In this document: positions 39,480 through 48,603 of the stretch, in pieces | Numbering within the stretch: the first letter of the stretch is position 1 | Layout: each line of letters begins with the position of its first letter | Source of the DNA: Paracoccus sp. M683 | GTDB taxonomy: Bacteria > Pseudomonadota > Alphaproteobacteria > Rhodobacterales > Rhodobacteraceae | DNA length: 64,000 nt | Direction of reading: 5' to 3' | Assembly (NCBI RefSeq): GCF_007096355.1 | Contig: NZ_VKDF01000014.1 | Location: 28,319 to 92,318, forward strand | The notes under the pieces: model-generated | Database searches by the model: none | What the model was told of the DNA's origin: nothing | Seen by the model: only the letters and a program-made list of their open reading frames with translations | Position numbers and translations under genes: made by a program

Positions 39480-41147
39480 ATGCTTCAGATCGACCGCTGG
39501 AAACGCATCCTGATCATCGGGCTTTGCGTGATCGGCTTGGCCTATGCCATGCCCAACCTGTTCTATAAACGGGTCGAGGCCCATAACGACGCCGTCGCGG
39601 CGGTCGAAAAGGCCGGTGGCGCCGCCACGCCGGAACAAGAGGCTGCCATCGCGCTGTGGCCGAACTGGCTGCCTTCGTCACTGGTCAATCTGGGGCTGGA
39701 CCTGCGGGGCGGCGCACATCTGCTGGCCGAGGTGCAGGTCGAACAGGTCTATAAGGCGCGCATGGATGCGCTGTGGCCCGAACTGCGCCGCGTCCTGGCC
39801 GATCAGCGCAGCACCATCGGCGCGATCCGTCGCGTCGACGCCCCCGATGGGCAGTTGCGGATCGAGATCGAGAATGCCGACCAGATGTCGGTCGCGGTTC
39901 AGGCCGCGCGGGGGCTGGCGGTGCCGGTCGCCACGCTGACCGGGGCGGGGCAGGACGATCTGGACGTCTCGGCCCAGGGCAATACGCTGACCGTGCAGCT
40001 GTCCGAGGCCGAAAAGGCCCTGACCGATGACCGCACCATCCTGCAAAGCCTTGAAATCGTGCGCCGCCGGGTTGACGAGGTTGGCACCCGTGAACCCACC
40101 ATCATGCGTCAGGGTGCGGATCGCATCCTGATCCAGGTGCCGGGCATCGGCTCGGCCGCCGAGCTGAAGGCCCTGATCGGCACCACCGCACAGTTGACCT
40201 TCAACCCTGTCATCAGCACCGGCAGTTCTGCCGACGCCACCCCCGGCATCGGCGAGATCATCCTGCCATCGCAGGAACAGCCGGGCCTGTATTACACGCT
40301 GGAAGCAACCCCCGTCGTCACCGGCGAGGAACTGACCAACGCCGTGCCCTCGACCGACCAGAACGGCGCGCCCTCGGTTGATTTCCGCTTCAACCCCACG
40401 GGCGCACGGAAATTCGGTGAATATACCAGCGCCAATGTCGGCCAGCCCTTCGCCATCGTGCTGGATAACGAGGTGATTTCGGCCCCGGTCATCCGGCAGG
40501 CGATTACCACAGGCTCGGGTCAGATTTCCGGCTCGATGGATTACGAATCGGCAAACCAGCTGGCCGTGCTGCTGCGCGCCGGCGCCCTGCCGGCCGAACT
40601 GACCTTTCTGGAAGAACGGACCATCGGTCCCGAACTGGGCCAGGACAGTATTGATGCAGGTCGTATCGCCGCCGCCGTGGGCTTTGTCGCGGTGATCTTT
40701 CTGATGGTCGCGTCCTATGGGCTGTTCGGGGTTTTCGCCTCGATCGCGCTGGCGGTGAACATGGGGCTGATCTTCGGCATTCTGTCTGCCATCGGGGCCA
40801 CGCTGACCCTGCCGGGCATTGCCGGCATCGTTCTGACCATCGGTATGGCGGTGGATGCGAACGTGCTGGTATTCGAACGCATCCGCGAGGAATTGCGAAC
40901 GGCCAAGGGGCCGGCGCGGGCCATCGACAAGGGCTATCAGAACGCCATGTCGGCCATTGTCGATGCCAACATCACCACGCTGATCATCGCGGCGATCCTG
41001 TTCGTGCTGGGTTCCGGCCCGGTCAAGGGTTTCGCCGTCACGCTGTCCATCGGCATCGTCACGTCGGTCTTTACTGCGCTTTGGGTGACGCGCCTGATGA
41101 CCGTGACCTGGTTCGAGCGTCGCCGCCCCCGTACGATCGAGGTATGA
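39480..41147 (+). CDS. secD: Protein translocase subunit SecD
   Basis: A 555-residue RND-family protein using the proton gradient to help pull exported proteins across. TM1 near 8-26, then the periplasmic P1 domain (LGLDLRGGAHLLAEV) and P4; five TM helices follow from about residue 395 with VGFVAVIFLMVASYGLFG, GMAVDANVLVFERIREE (TM4 acidic residue) and GSGPVKGFAVTLSIGI. Spacing of 1 base to secF indicates one transcript with yajC. Confidence 0.97.
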   Translation: MLQIDRWKRILIIGLCVIGLAYAMPNLFYKRVEAHNDAVAAVEKAGGAATPEQEAAIALWPNWLPSSLVNLGLDLRGGAHLLAEVQVEQVYKARMDALWPELRRVLADQRSTIGAIRRVDAPDGQLRIEIENADQMSVAVQAARGLAVPVATLTGAGQDDLDVSAQGNTLTVQLSEAEKALTDDRTILQSLEIVRRRVDEVGTREPTIMRQGADRILIQVPGIGSAAELKALIGTTAQLTFNPVISTGSSADATPGIGEIILPSQEQPGLYYTLEATPVVTGEELTNAVPSTDQNGAPSVDFRFNPTGARKFGEYTSANVGQPFAIVLDNEVISAPVIRQAITTGSGQISGSMDYESANQLAVLLRAGALPAELTFLEERTIGPELGQDSIDAGRIAAAVGFVAVIFLMVASYGLFGVFASIALAVNMGLIFGILSAIGATLTLPGIAGIVLTIGMAVDANVLVFERIREELRTAKGPARAIDKGYQNAMSAIVDANITTLIIAAILFVLGSGPVKGFAVTLSIGIVTSVFTALWVTRLMTVTWFERRRPRTIEV

Positions 41148-41148
41148 T

Positions 41149-42129
41149 ATGGCTTTCCGTCTGAAACTTGTCCCCGCCGATACCAAGATCGACTTTTTCC
41201 GCTGGCAGTTCCTGACCTTCGGGTTGTCGACCTTGCTGGCGGTCGCCTCGGTCGTCTGCCTGTTGGTGATGGGGCTGAACTTCGGCATCGACTTCCGCGG
41301 CGGCACCACGATCCGCACCGAATCGGTGCAGCCCGTCGATGTCGGCGCCTATCGCCAGGCGCTTCAGCCGCTGAACCTGGGTGATGTCGCCATCACCGAG
41401 GTGTTCGACCCGACCTTTGGCCCCGAACAGAACGTGGCGCAGGTCCGCATCAGCGCCCAGGACGGCGCCGAGGCCGTCACCCCCGAAACCGTCGCGGCCG
41501 TCGAGGCCGCGCTGCAAGAGGTTGACCCCTCGATCACCTTTCCGTCTGTCGAATCGGTCGGTCCCAAGGTCTCGGGCGAGCTGATCCAGACGGCGGTTTA
41601 TGCCGTCATCGCCTCGCTTGCGGCGATCTCGATCTATATCTGGCTGCGGTTCGAATGGCAGTTCGCGGTGGGGGCGCTGGTCTCGCTGGTCCATGACGTC
41701 CTGATCACCATGGGCGTGTTCAGCCTGTTCCAGATCAAGTTCGACCTGACCACCATCGCGGCGCTGCTGACCATCCTGGGCTATTCGATCAACGATACCG
41801 TGGTGGTGTTTGACCGGCTTCGCGAAAACCTGATGAAGTACAAGAAAACCCCGCTGCGCGACCTGATGAATCTGTCGGTGAACGAGACGCTGTCGCGGAC
41901 GGTCATGACATCGGGCACCACGCTGGTGGCGCTGATCGCGCTGCTGGTGCTGGGCGGCGACGTGATCCGTGGCTTTGTCTTTGCGATCACCTTCGGCATC
42001 GTCATCGGCACCTATTCGTCGGTCTATGTGGCCAAGAACGTGGTTCTGTGGCTGGGCGTGAAACGTGACTGGTCCAAGCCCGATCCCAAGGCCGCCGGCA
42101 CCCAGTTCACCGATCCCGAGGCCCAGTGA
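41149..42129 (+). CDS. secF: Protein translocase subunit SecF
   Basis: A 326-residue partner of SecD with six TM helices. LNFGIDFRGGTTIRTE starts the periplasmic domain; ALLTILGYSINDTVVVFDRLREN is the conserved TM4 segment, then GDVIRGFVFAITFGIVIGTYSSVYVA. The stop overlaps the start of the next small gene by one base. Confidence 0.97.
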   Translation: MAFRLKLVPADTKIDFFRWQFLTFGLSTLLAVASVVCLLVMGLNFGIDFRGGTTIRTESVQPVDVGAYRQALQPLNLGDVAITEVFDPTFGPEQNVAQVRISAQDGAEAVTPETVAAVEAALQEVDPSITFPSVESVGPKVSGELIQTAVYAVIASLAAISIYIWLRFEWQFAVGALVSLVHDVLITMGVFSLFQIKFDLTTIAALLTILGYSINDTVVVFDRLRENLMKYKKTPLRDLMNLSVNETLSRTVMTSGTTLVALIALLVLGGDVIRGFVFAITFGIVIGTYSSVYVAKNVVLWLGVKRDWSKPDPKAAGTQFTDPEAQ

Positions 42130-42482
42130 TGGCGATCGAGCCCACGGATTTCGCGGGGGCGGTGCCGGTGGATGGCTATGGGCCAGGTTTTTTCCGCGTG
42201 GGCGAAAAGGTGCATCACGGCCCGGTGCTGGTCTTGCAGGGCGGGGCGCAGGGCTGGGCCGGGCTTGATGACCGCGCGCCCCTGCTGGCGCTGGCCGGAC
42301 GGGTGGATGTGCTGTTTCTTGGCATGGGCGCGGACATCGCCCGCCCGCCCGCCGATCTGGTCGCAGCACTGGAAGCCGCCGGGATCGCGGTCGAGGCCAT
42401 GGCCTCGCCCACGGCCGCGCGGACCTATAATGTCACCCTGTCCGAGGGCCGCCGGGTCGCCTGTGCGCTGATCCCGGTATGA
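42129..42482 (+). CDS. Mth938-like domain protein (DUF498/DUF598)
   Basis: A 117-residue Mth938-like protein (DFAGAVPVDGYGPGFFRVGE; LVLQGGAQGW; VDVLFLGMGADIARPP; EAMASPTAARTYNVTLSEGR). The human relative NDUFAF3 is a complex I assembly factor; bacterial members are often next to secDF, as here. It overlaps secF by 1 nt and ccmA by 4 nt, joining the sec and ccm genes in one unit. Confidence 0.88.
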   Translation: MAIEPTDFAGAVPVDGYGPGFFRVGEKVHHGPVLVLQGGAQGWAGLDDRAPLLALAGRVDVLFLGMGADIARPPADLVAALEAAGIAVEAMASPTAARTYNVTLSEGRRVACALIPV

Positions 42483-43105
42483 GCCTGCTGGGCGTCCACG
42501 ATCTTGCCGTGGCACGCGGCGGGATGCGGGCGGTCGAAGGCGTTTCCTTCACATTGGATGCCGGTCAGGCGCTGATCCTGCGCGGGCCGAATGGCGTGGG
42601 CAAGACCACGCTGTTGCGCACGGTTGCGGGGTTGCAGCCACCCGTGGCGGGCCGGATCGAGATGGCCGATGATAGCGTCGCCTATGCGGCTCATGCAGAC
42701 GGGTTGAAGGGGGCGTTGACCGTGGCCGAAAACCTGCGGTTCTGGGCGCGGGTGTTCGGCGGTCAGGTTGGTGCGGCGGTTCAGGCGATGAACCTTGGCG
42801 GGCTGGCGGACCGGCCTGCCGCCAGTCTTTCGGCAGGGCAAAAACGGCGATTGGGGCTGGCGCGGCTGATGGTCACGGGGCGGCCCATCTGGGTGCTGGA
42901 CGAACCGACCGTGTCGCTTGATGCGGATTCGGTGGCGTTGTTCGCGGCGGCCATCCGGGCGCATCTGGCCGGCGGCGGTGCGGCGCTGATGGCCACGCAT
43001 ATTGATCTGGCGCTGGACGAGGCCGGGGCGCTGGACCTCAGCGCCTATCGCGCGAGGCCGGGCAAGGTTGATCGGCCCGCCGGGTTCAATGAGGCCTTTG
43101 CATGA
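42479..43105 (+). CDS. ccmA: Heme exporter ATP-binding protein CcmA
   Basis: A 208-residue ABC ATPase of the CcmABCD system that releases holo-CcmE for cytochrome c maturation. Walker A GPNGVGKTT (about 36-44), signature LSAGQKRRLGLARL and Walker B PIWVLDEPTVSLD are present. Its start overlaps the Mth938-like gene; ccmB does not follow directly but after a 124-base gap filled by a dispersed repeat. Confidence 0.95.
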   Translation: MSLLGVHDLAVARGGMRAVEGVSFTLDAGQALILRGPNGVGKTTLLRTVAGLQPPVAGRIEMADDSVAYAAHADGLKGALTVAENLRFWARVFGGQVGAAVQAMNLGGLADRPAASLSAGQKRRLGLARLMVTGRPIWVLDEPTVSLDADSVALFAAAIRAHLAGGGAALMATHIDLALDEAGALDLSAYRARPGKVDRPAGFNEAFA

Positions 43106-43130
43106 GGGGTGCTTCGGTTCAGCCGTCCCT

Positions 43131-43211
43131 CCCGGTGGGCACCACCGGGCAGCGCCTGCCTGCCCCCCGGCAGACGCTTTCGCGCCCGCCCAGACAGGCG
43201 CTGCTCTCTGC
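43131..43211 (+). repeat. Dispersed GC-rich repeat with CCCGGTGG hairpin, copy 2 (between ccmA and ccmB)
   Basis: The hairpin CCCGGTGG-GCA-CCACCGGG (43131-43149) and distal GCTCTCTGC (43203-43211) match the copy at 26982-27064 in the opposite orientation. It accounts for most of the unusual gap within the ccm operon. Confidence 0.65.
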
Positions 43212-43229
43212 ACCCATGCGGGGCGGCTT

Positions 43230-43886
43230 ATGATCGCCCTTCTTCTCCGCGATCTGACCCTTGCCACCCGTGCGGGCGGCGGCTTTGGTCTTGGCCTTGC
43301 CTTCTTCCTGATCCTCTGCACGCTGGTCCCCTTTGGCGTCGGCCCGCAGGGCGCCACGCTGGCGCTGATCGCGCCGGGTATCCTATGGGTCGGCGCGCTT
43401 CTGGCCTGCCTGCTGTCGCTGGACCGCATCTTCGCGCTGGATTTCGAGGATGGCAGTCTGGACCTTTTGGCCACCGCGCCGATCCCGCTGGAGGGCGTCG
43501 TCGCCACCAAAGCCCTTGCGCATTGGATCACCACCGGCCTGCCGCTGGTCGTGGCCGCGCCGATGTTCGGGTTGCTGCTGCAACTGCCTTCCGGGGCTGT
43601 GCCCTGGTTGATGGTCTCGATGCTGATCGGCACACCGGCGCTGTCGATGCTGGGGGCATTTGGTGCGGCGCTGACGGTGGGGCTGCGGCGCGGCGGGCTA
43701 CTTATGTCGCTCTTGGTTCTGCCGCTTTATATCCCCACGCTGATCTTCGGGGCCGAGGTCATCCGGCGCGGCACCGAGGGCGGCAGCTTGGCCACCCCGC
43801 TGGCCTTTCTGGCCGGAATCACGGCGGCCACCTTGGCCCTGATACCATTCGCCGCAGCCGCCGCGCTGCGGGTCAATCTGCGGTGA
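43230..43886 (+). CDS. ccmB: Heme exporter membrane protein CcmB
   Basis: A 218-residue inner-membrane protein with six TM helices (FGLGLAFFLILCTLVPFGVG; IAPGILWVGALLACLLSLDR; LPLVVAAPMFGLLLQL; LPLYIPTLIFGAEV). The conserved LLLRDLTLATRAGG start and DFEDGSLDLL loop identify CcmB. The open frame extends upstream through the repeat, but ATG 43230 gives the family N-terminus. The ribosome-binding site is weak. Confidence 0.94.
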   Translation: MIALLLRDLTLATRAGGGFGLGLAFFLILCTLVPFGVGPQGATLALIAPGILWVGALLACLLSLDRIFALDFEDGSLDLLATAPIPLEGVVATKALAHWITTGLPLVVAAPMFGLLLQLPSGAVPWLMVSMLIGTPALSMLGAFGAALTVGLRRGGLLMSLLVLPLYIPTLIFGAEVIRRGTEGGSLATPLAFLAGITAATLALIPFAAAAALRVNLR

Positions 43887-43927
43887 TCGGGCTTGAGGCC
43901 CGCCCAAGCCGTCGCTAGGGAAAGATC

Positions 43928-44653
43928 ATGTCGATCTGGGAATATGCAAATCCTGTCAAGTTCATGCGCCTGTCGGGTGCTATCCTGCCCTTTGCTGTGG
44001 CGGGGGCGGTGATCTGCATGGTGGGCGGGCTGATCTGGGGCTTTCTGACGCCCGAGGATTACAAGCAGGGCTCGACCGTCAAGATCGTCTTCCTGCATGT
44101 GCCCGCTGCGATGATGGCGATCAATATCTGGGTGATGATGCTGGTCGCGTCGCTGATCTGGCTGATCCGCCGCCACCATGTTTCCGCGCTGGCCGCCAAG
44201 GCCGCGGCCCCCATTGGCGCCGTCATGACGCTGATCGCGCTGGCAACCGGGGCGATCTGGGGTCAGCCGATGTGGGGCAGCTGGTGGGAATGGGACCCGC
44301 GCCTGACCAGTTTCCTGATCCTGTTTCTGTTCTATATCGGCTATATCGCCCTGTGGTCGGCGATCGAGGATCCCGACAGCGCCGCCGATCTGACCGGCTG
44401 GCTGTGCCTGGTTGGCTCGGTCTTTGCGCTGCTTTCGCGCTATGCCGTGCTGTTCTGGAATCAGGGGCTGCATCAGGGTGCCAGCCTTTCGGTCGCGCCG
44501 GGCGAGCGAATGAGCGCGGTCTATCGCTATCCGCTGTATCTGACGATGCTGGGATTCTTTCTGTTATTCGTGGCGCTGCTGCTGATCCGCACGCGCACGG
44601 AAATTCGCCGCCGCCGACTGGCGGCCTTGCAGGCGCGGGAGGCGCGGGCGTGA
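43928..44653 (+). CDS. ccmC: Heme exporter / heme-handling protein CcmC
   Basis: A 241-residue inner-membrane protein that loads heme onto CcmE. The tryptophan-rich WWD loop is GQPMWGSWWEWDPRLTS; heme-ligand histidines lie in VFLHVPAAMMAIN and NQGLHQGASLS. Six TM helices. GGAAAG precedes the ATG, and the stop overlaps ccmD (TGATG). Confidence 0.96.
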   Translation: MSIWEYANPVKFMRLSGAILPFAVAGAVICMVGGLIWGFLTPEDYKQGSTVKIVFLHVPAAMMAINIWVMMLVASLIWLIRRHHVSALAAKAAAPIGAVMTLIALATGAIWGQPMWGSWWEWDPRLTSFLILFLFYIGYIALWSAIEDPDSAADLTGWLCLVGSVFALLSRYAVLFWNQGLHQGASLSVAPGERMSAVYRYPLYLTMLGFFLLFVALLLIRTRTEIRRRRLAALQAREARA

Positions 44654-44796
44654 TGATCGAGTTGGGGAAATATGCGGGCACGGTGCTGGCGGCCTATGGC
44701 GTGTCGCTGCTGTTGCTTGCCGGGCTGATCTTGCAGACGGTTGCGGCCAATGCCCGCGCCCGCCGCGCCTTGGAGGCTGAGAACGGGAATGGCTAG
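44653..44796 (+). CDS. ccmD: Heme exporter protein CcmD
   Basis: A 47-residue protein with one TM helix (YAGTVLAAYGVSLLLLAGLI) and a basic C-terminal tail (ANARARRALEAE), the size and topology of CcmD, which holds CcmABC and CcmE together. It overlaps ccmC by 1 nt and ccmG by 8 nt. Confidence 0.92.
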   Translation: MIELGKYAGTVLAAYGVSLLLLAGLILQTVAANARARRALEAENGNG

Positions 44797-45328
44797 GATT
44801 TCACCCCTGATGATCGCGCCGCCGCTGATCTTTGCGGCGCTGGCCGGGATCTTGTTGTGGGGCATGGACCGGGACAATCCCGAGCAACTGCCATCCACCT
44901 TTGTCGGGCGCGATGCGCCGGCGCTGCCGGTCACGACCTTGCCGGGCAAGGTGCAGCTGACCGACGAGATGCTGCGCCAGCCAGGCGTGAAGCTGGTGAA
45001 TTTCTGGGCCAGCTGGTGCCCGCCCTGCCGGGCCGAGCATCCGACGCTGACCGAGCTGTCCAAGACCATGCCGGTTTATGGCGTCGATCTGAAGGACCCC
45101 GAACCGCAGGCCGTGCGCTTTCTGGACGAGTATGGCGACCCGTTCCACGCCATCGCCACCGATCCGAACGGGCGCGGGGCGATTGACTGGGGCGTGACCG
45201 CCCCGCCCGAGACCTTCATCGTCGATGGCGAGGGCAAGGTGCTGTTCCGTTTTGCCGGGCCCTTGGTGCGCGAGGATTACACCAACCGCTTCCTGCCAGA
45301 GCTTGAAAAGGCACTGGCTGCCGAATAG
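44789..45328 (+). CDS. ccmG: Thiol:disulfide interchange protein CcmG/DsbE
   Basis: A 179-residue periplasmic thioredoxin anchored by an N-terminal TM helix (IAPPLIFAALAGILLWGM). The active site is WCPPC in VNFWASWCPPCRAEHP; GVTAPPETFIVDG is the family cis-Pro region. It keeps apocytochrome c cysteines reduced. Last gene of the ccm group here (no ccmE/F/H in the window); a hairpin repeat follows immediately. Confidence 0.95.
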   Translation: MARISPLMIAPPLIFAALAGILLWGMDRDNPEQLPSTFVGRDAPALPVTTLPGKVQLTDEMLRQPGVKLVNFWASWCPPCRAEHPTLTELSKTMPVYGVDLKDPEPQAVRFLDEYGDPFHAIATDPNGRGAIDWGVTAPPETFIVDGEGKVLFRFAGPLVREDYTNRFLPELEKALAAE

Positions 45329-45391
45329 GGGGCTGCCGCCCCCTCGGCCGCCAGGCGGCCTCACCCCTGCGGATATTTTCATGAAGAAGAA
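45328..45391 (+). repeat. Dispersed hairpin + GGATATTT repeat, copy 3
   Basis: GGGGGC-TGCC-GCCCCC (45328-45343) and GGCCGCC-A-GGCGGCC (45346-45360) are followed by GGATATTTTCATGAAGAAG (45371-45389), the same order as at 6885-6926 and 9541-9645. It begins on the last base of the ccmG stop and may serve as its terminator. Confidence 0.65.
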
Positions 45392-45456
45392 GCCCGGCTT
45401 GCCACTGGCGGTTGTGCGGGCCAGACTGCCCCTGTTGGGATTGCGGAGGGGATGAG

Positions 45457-47259
45457 ATGAAAACCGGATTTTCACTGGTGACGGCGCTGCTTCTGGCGGG
45501 GGCGGCTTATGGGCAAGAGGCGGCCGACGCCGTGGCGCCCGAGGCTGCGACCGAGGCTGCAACGGTAGATGCCTTTGCCGGGTTGGGGCAGGCTGCAAAG
45601 GATGCGATGGCTGCAAAGCTGGCCGGGCAACCGGTGGCAGGCAAGGACTGGATGGTGACGGCGGCGCATCCGCTGGCGGTCGAGGCCGGGGCAAAGGTGC
45701 TGGCGGCAGGCGGAAGTGCCGCCGATGCGATGGTCGCCGTTCAGGTGGTGCTGGGGCTGGTCGAGCCGCAAAGCAGCGGTCTGGGCGGTGGTGCCTTTCT
45801 GGTCTGGTATGACGCGGCATCGGGTCAGATGACGACATTGGATGCGCGTGAGATGGCACCGGCCGCCGCGACGCCCACGCTGTTCCAGGACGAGGCAGGC
45901 GAGCCGCTGGAGTTCATGGAGGCTGTTGTCGGTGGTCGGTCGGTCGGCGTGCCCGGCACGCCCGCGTTACTGGAAGAGGCGCATCGGCGATGGGGCAAGT
46001 CGAACTGGGCCACGTTGTTCGCCGATGGTATCCGGCTGGCGGATGAGGGTTTTTCTGTCAGTCCGCGTCTGGCCGAACTGGTCGCGGGCGAGGGCGAGGC
46101 GCTGCAATCTGACCCGGCGACGACCGCCTATTTCTTTCCCGGCGGCGCTGCGGTTGCGGCGGGTGATGTGCTGAAGAACCCCGATTATGCCGAAACCCTG
46201 CGGGTGCTGGCGCGTGACGGGGTCGATGGGTTTTACGGCGGGGTGATCGGTGCCGATATCGTGGCCGCCGTGCGTGGCCATGCCAGCAATCCCGGCGTGA
46301 TGACGGCCGATGACATGGGCCGTTATCGCGTGGTCGAGCGGGCGCCGGTCTGCGTGGAATACCGGGCGCATGATGTCTGTGGCATGGGGCCTCCGTCATC
46401 AGGTGGGCTGACGGTGGGGCAGATATTGGGAATGCTGGGCGGTTATGATCTGGCCGCTTTGGGGCATGACAATGCGGCAAGCTGGCGGCTGATCGCGGAT
46501 GCCTCGCGTTTGGCCTTTGCTGATCGGGGGCGCTATATGGCCGACGCTGATTTCGTGCCGATGCCGACCGAGGGGCTGATCGCGCCTGAATACCTGGCCG
46601 AGCGTGGGGCGCTGCTGGCGGGCGATGATGCCCTGCCCGAGGTCAGCGCCGGTTCGCCGGGCTGGTCCCATGCGATGCTGTGGGGGCAGGATTCGGCGCT
46701 TGAGCTGCCCTCGACCACGCATATCGCCATTGTCGATGCCGACGGGAATGCGCTGTCCATGACCTCGACCATCGAGAACGGCTTTGGATCGCGGGTCATG
46801 GCGGCTGGTTTTCTGCTGAACAACGAGTTGACCGATTTCAGTTTCGAGACCCATGACGAGGCCGGCTATCCCATCGCCAATGTGGTCGAGCCGGGCAAGC
46901 GGCCGCGGTCCTCGATGGCGCCGAGCATGGTCATGAAGGATGGCAAGCCCGTACTGGTCATCGGCTCGCCCGGTGGCAGCCGCATCATCGGCTATGTCGC
47001 CAAGGCCATAATCGGGAATCTGGATTGGGGGCTGGATGTGCAGCAGGCCATCGACCTGCCGAATGTCCTCAGCCGATTCGGCCCGTTGGATGTCGAGGCG
47101 GGCACCGGTGCCACCCAGATGGTGCAGGCGCTGATGGATCTGGGTTTCGAGGTGAACGAGACCGAGCTGAACAGCGGGCTGCAAGGCATCGCCATCACGC
47201 CCGAGGGGCTGGAAGGCGGGGCCGATCCCCGGCGCGAAGGGATTGCGCTTGGCGGCTGA
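45457..47259 (+). CDS. ggt: Gamma-glutamyltransferase
   Basis: A 600-residue periplasmic Ntn-hydrolase cleaving gamma-glutamyl bonds such as in glutathione. Signal peptide MKTGFSLVTALLLAGAAYG, then MVTAAHPLAVEAG and GSAADAMVAVQVVLGLVEPQ of the large subunit; autoprocessing and catalysis use the Thr in LPSTTHIAIVDADGN, with SMTSTIENGFGS, PRSSMAPSMV and GSPGGSRI in the small subunit. GGAGG stands before the ATG. A stretch rich in Ala/Glu follows the signal peptide. Confidence 0.95.
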   Translation: MKTGFSLVTALLLAGAAYGQEAADAVAPEAATEAATVDAFAGLGQAAKDAMAAKLAGQPVAGKDWMVTAAHPLAVEAGAKVLAAGGSAADAMVAVQVVLGLVEPQSSGLGGGAFLVWYDAASGQMTTLDAREMAPAAATPTLFQDEAGEPLEFMEAVVGGRSVGVPGTPALLEEAHRRWGKSNWATLFADGIRLADEGFSVSPRLAELVAGEGEALQSDPATTAYFFPGGAAVAAGDVLKNPDYAETLRVLARDGVDGFYGGVIGADIVAAVRGHASNPGVMTADDMGRYRVVERAPVCVEYRAHDVCGMGPPSSGGLTVGQILGMLGGYDLAALGHDNAASWRLIADASRLAFADRGRYMADADFVPMPTEGLIAPEYLAERGALLAGDDALPEVSAGSPGWSHAMLWGQDSALELPSTTHIAIVDADGNALSMTSTIENGFGSRVMAAGFLLNNELTDFSFETHDEAGYPIANVVEPGKRPRSSMAPSMVMKDGKPVLVIGSPGGSRIIGYVAKAIIGNLDWGLDVQQAIDLPNVLSRFGPLDVEAGTGATQMVQALMDLGFEVNETELNSGLQGIAITPEGLEGGADPRREGIALGG

Positions 47260-47439
47260 TCGGCGAATGGCTGCAGGATTGGCCTGGGTGGCGGTTGGTT
47301 CAGGTTGAACTGGCAGGTCGCTCGGCTGCAAAGGGGCAATGTGGCGCTGGTGGACCAGATACTGAAGCGGTTGGGACAGTAGCGCTGGAATCGCGGGGCG
47401 GTTGAGGCCAGTCGCGATATTTCTTGGAGGGATCAGATC

Positions 47440-48534
47440 ATGAAACGCCGTGATTTTCTGGCCAGCGGGGCCGTGGGTGCCGCAGGTATGGGCCTTGCCA
47501 GCCCGGCCATTGCGCAAAGCGCGCCGGTGCTGCAATGGCGGCTGCAATCCAGCTATCCCAAATCGCTGGACACGATCTATGGCGCGTCCGAAACCTTTGC
47601 CAAGGCGGTGCATGAGGCCTCGGACGGGAATTTCCAGATCCAGGTTTTCGCGGCGGGCGAGATCGTGCCGCCCCTGGCCATCGTCGAGGGTGTGCAAAGC
47701 GGCACGGTCGAGATGGGGCAGACCGGGTCCTATTTCTATATCGGTCTGGATCCGGCTTTCGCATTCGGAACCAGCCTGCCATTTGGGCCGAACACCCGGT
47801 TCCAGCAGGCCTGGTTCACCGAAATGGGCGGCAATGATTTGTTCAACGAATTTCTGGGTGGCTACAATATCCACCACCTGCCGCTTGGTGGAACCGGCGC
47901 GCAGATGGGGGGCTGGTTCCGCAAGGAAATCAACTCGATCGCCGATCTGAAGGGGTTGAAGATGCGGATCGGCGGGCTTTCGGGCATGATCCTGCAAAAG
48001 CTGGGACTGGTGCCCAGCCAGATCGCGGCGGGCGATGTCTATCCCTCGCTGGAACGTGGCACCATCGACGCGGCAGAGTTCGTCGGTCCCTATGACGACG
48101 AGAAGCTGGGCCTGTCCAAGGTTGCGCCCTATTATTACTATCCCGGCTTCTGGGAAGGCGCGGCCACGCTGAGCCTGTTCATCGGGCTGGACAAGTGGAA
48201 CGAACTGCCCGACCGCTATCGCAGCATCCTGACCACGGCGGCCGGCTATGCGGGTGCGCTGCAACTGGCGAAATACGACGCCCAGAACGCCGAGGCACTG
48301 CGGCGGCTGGTTGCGGCCGGGGCACAGTTGCGGGTCTTTCCCGGCGACGTGCTGGAGGCAAGCTATAACGCCGCGAAGGAGTTCTATGCCGAAACGGCGG
48401 CGAAAAGCCCGGCTTTCAAGACGCTGTATGATCACCAGATGGCCTTCAGGGATGCGTCGCTGCCGTGGTTGCAGATCTCGGAATATGCCTATGACACATT
48501 GTTGTTGCAGGCGGCGCAGCAGGGGGTGAACTAG
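47440..48534 (+). CDS. TRAP transporter substrate-binding protein, DctP family, Tat-exported
   Basis: A 364-residue periplasmic binding protein. The leader MKRRDFLASGAVGAAGMGLA carries a twin-arginine (RRDFL) Tat motif, cleaved near AIAQ. DctP-family features are LQSSYPKSLDTIYGASETFA, ADLKGLKMRIGGLSGMIL (ligand-binding Arg) and YPSLERGTIDAAEFVGPYDD. Sequence style resembles the 2-oxoacid-binding TakP group. No DctQ/DctM membrane subunits lie in the window, so it is an orphan. GGAGG lies 10 bases before the ATG. Confidence 0.92.
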   Translation: MKRRDFLASGAVGAAGMGLASPAIAQSAPVLQWRLQSSYPKSLDTIYGASETFAKAVHEASDGNFQIQVFAAGEIVPPLAIVEGVQSGTVEMGQTGSYFYIGLDPAFAFGTSLPFGPNTRFQQAWFTEMGGNDLFNEFLGGYNIHHLPLGGTGAQMGGWFRKEINSIADLKGLKMRIGGLSGMILQKLGLVPSQIAAGDVYPSLERGTIDAAEFVGPYDDEKLGLSKVAPYYYYPGFWEGAATLSLFIGLDKWNELPDRYRSILTTAAGYAGALQLAKYDAQNAEALRRLVAAGAQLRVFPGDVLEASYNAAKEFYAETAAKSPAFKTLYDHQMAFRDASLPWLQISEYAYDTLLLQAAQQGVN

Positions 48535-48603
48535 GCGCTGCCCCATGCAGCGCCATCCCATGTCATTGCCCCTGACGGCCTTTGTGCACGGGCTGGCGGA
48601 TCA

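Noticed and set aside
39678..41318. Long open frame antisense to secD, and similar long antisense frames elsewhere (e.g. opposite icd, uvrD, ggt, pyrG)
   Set aside because: They mirror real genes with strong family matches and show histidine/arginine-rich composition typical of antisense frames in high-GC DNA.
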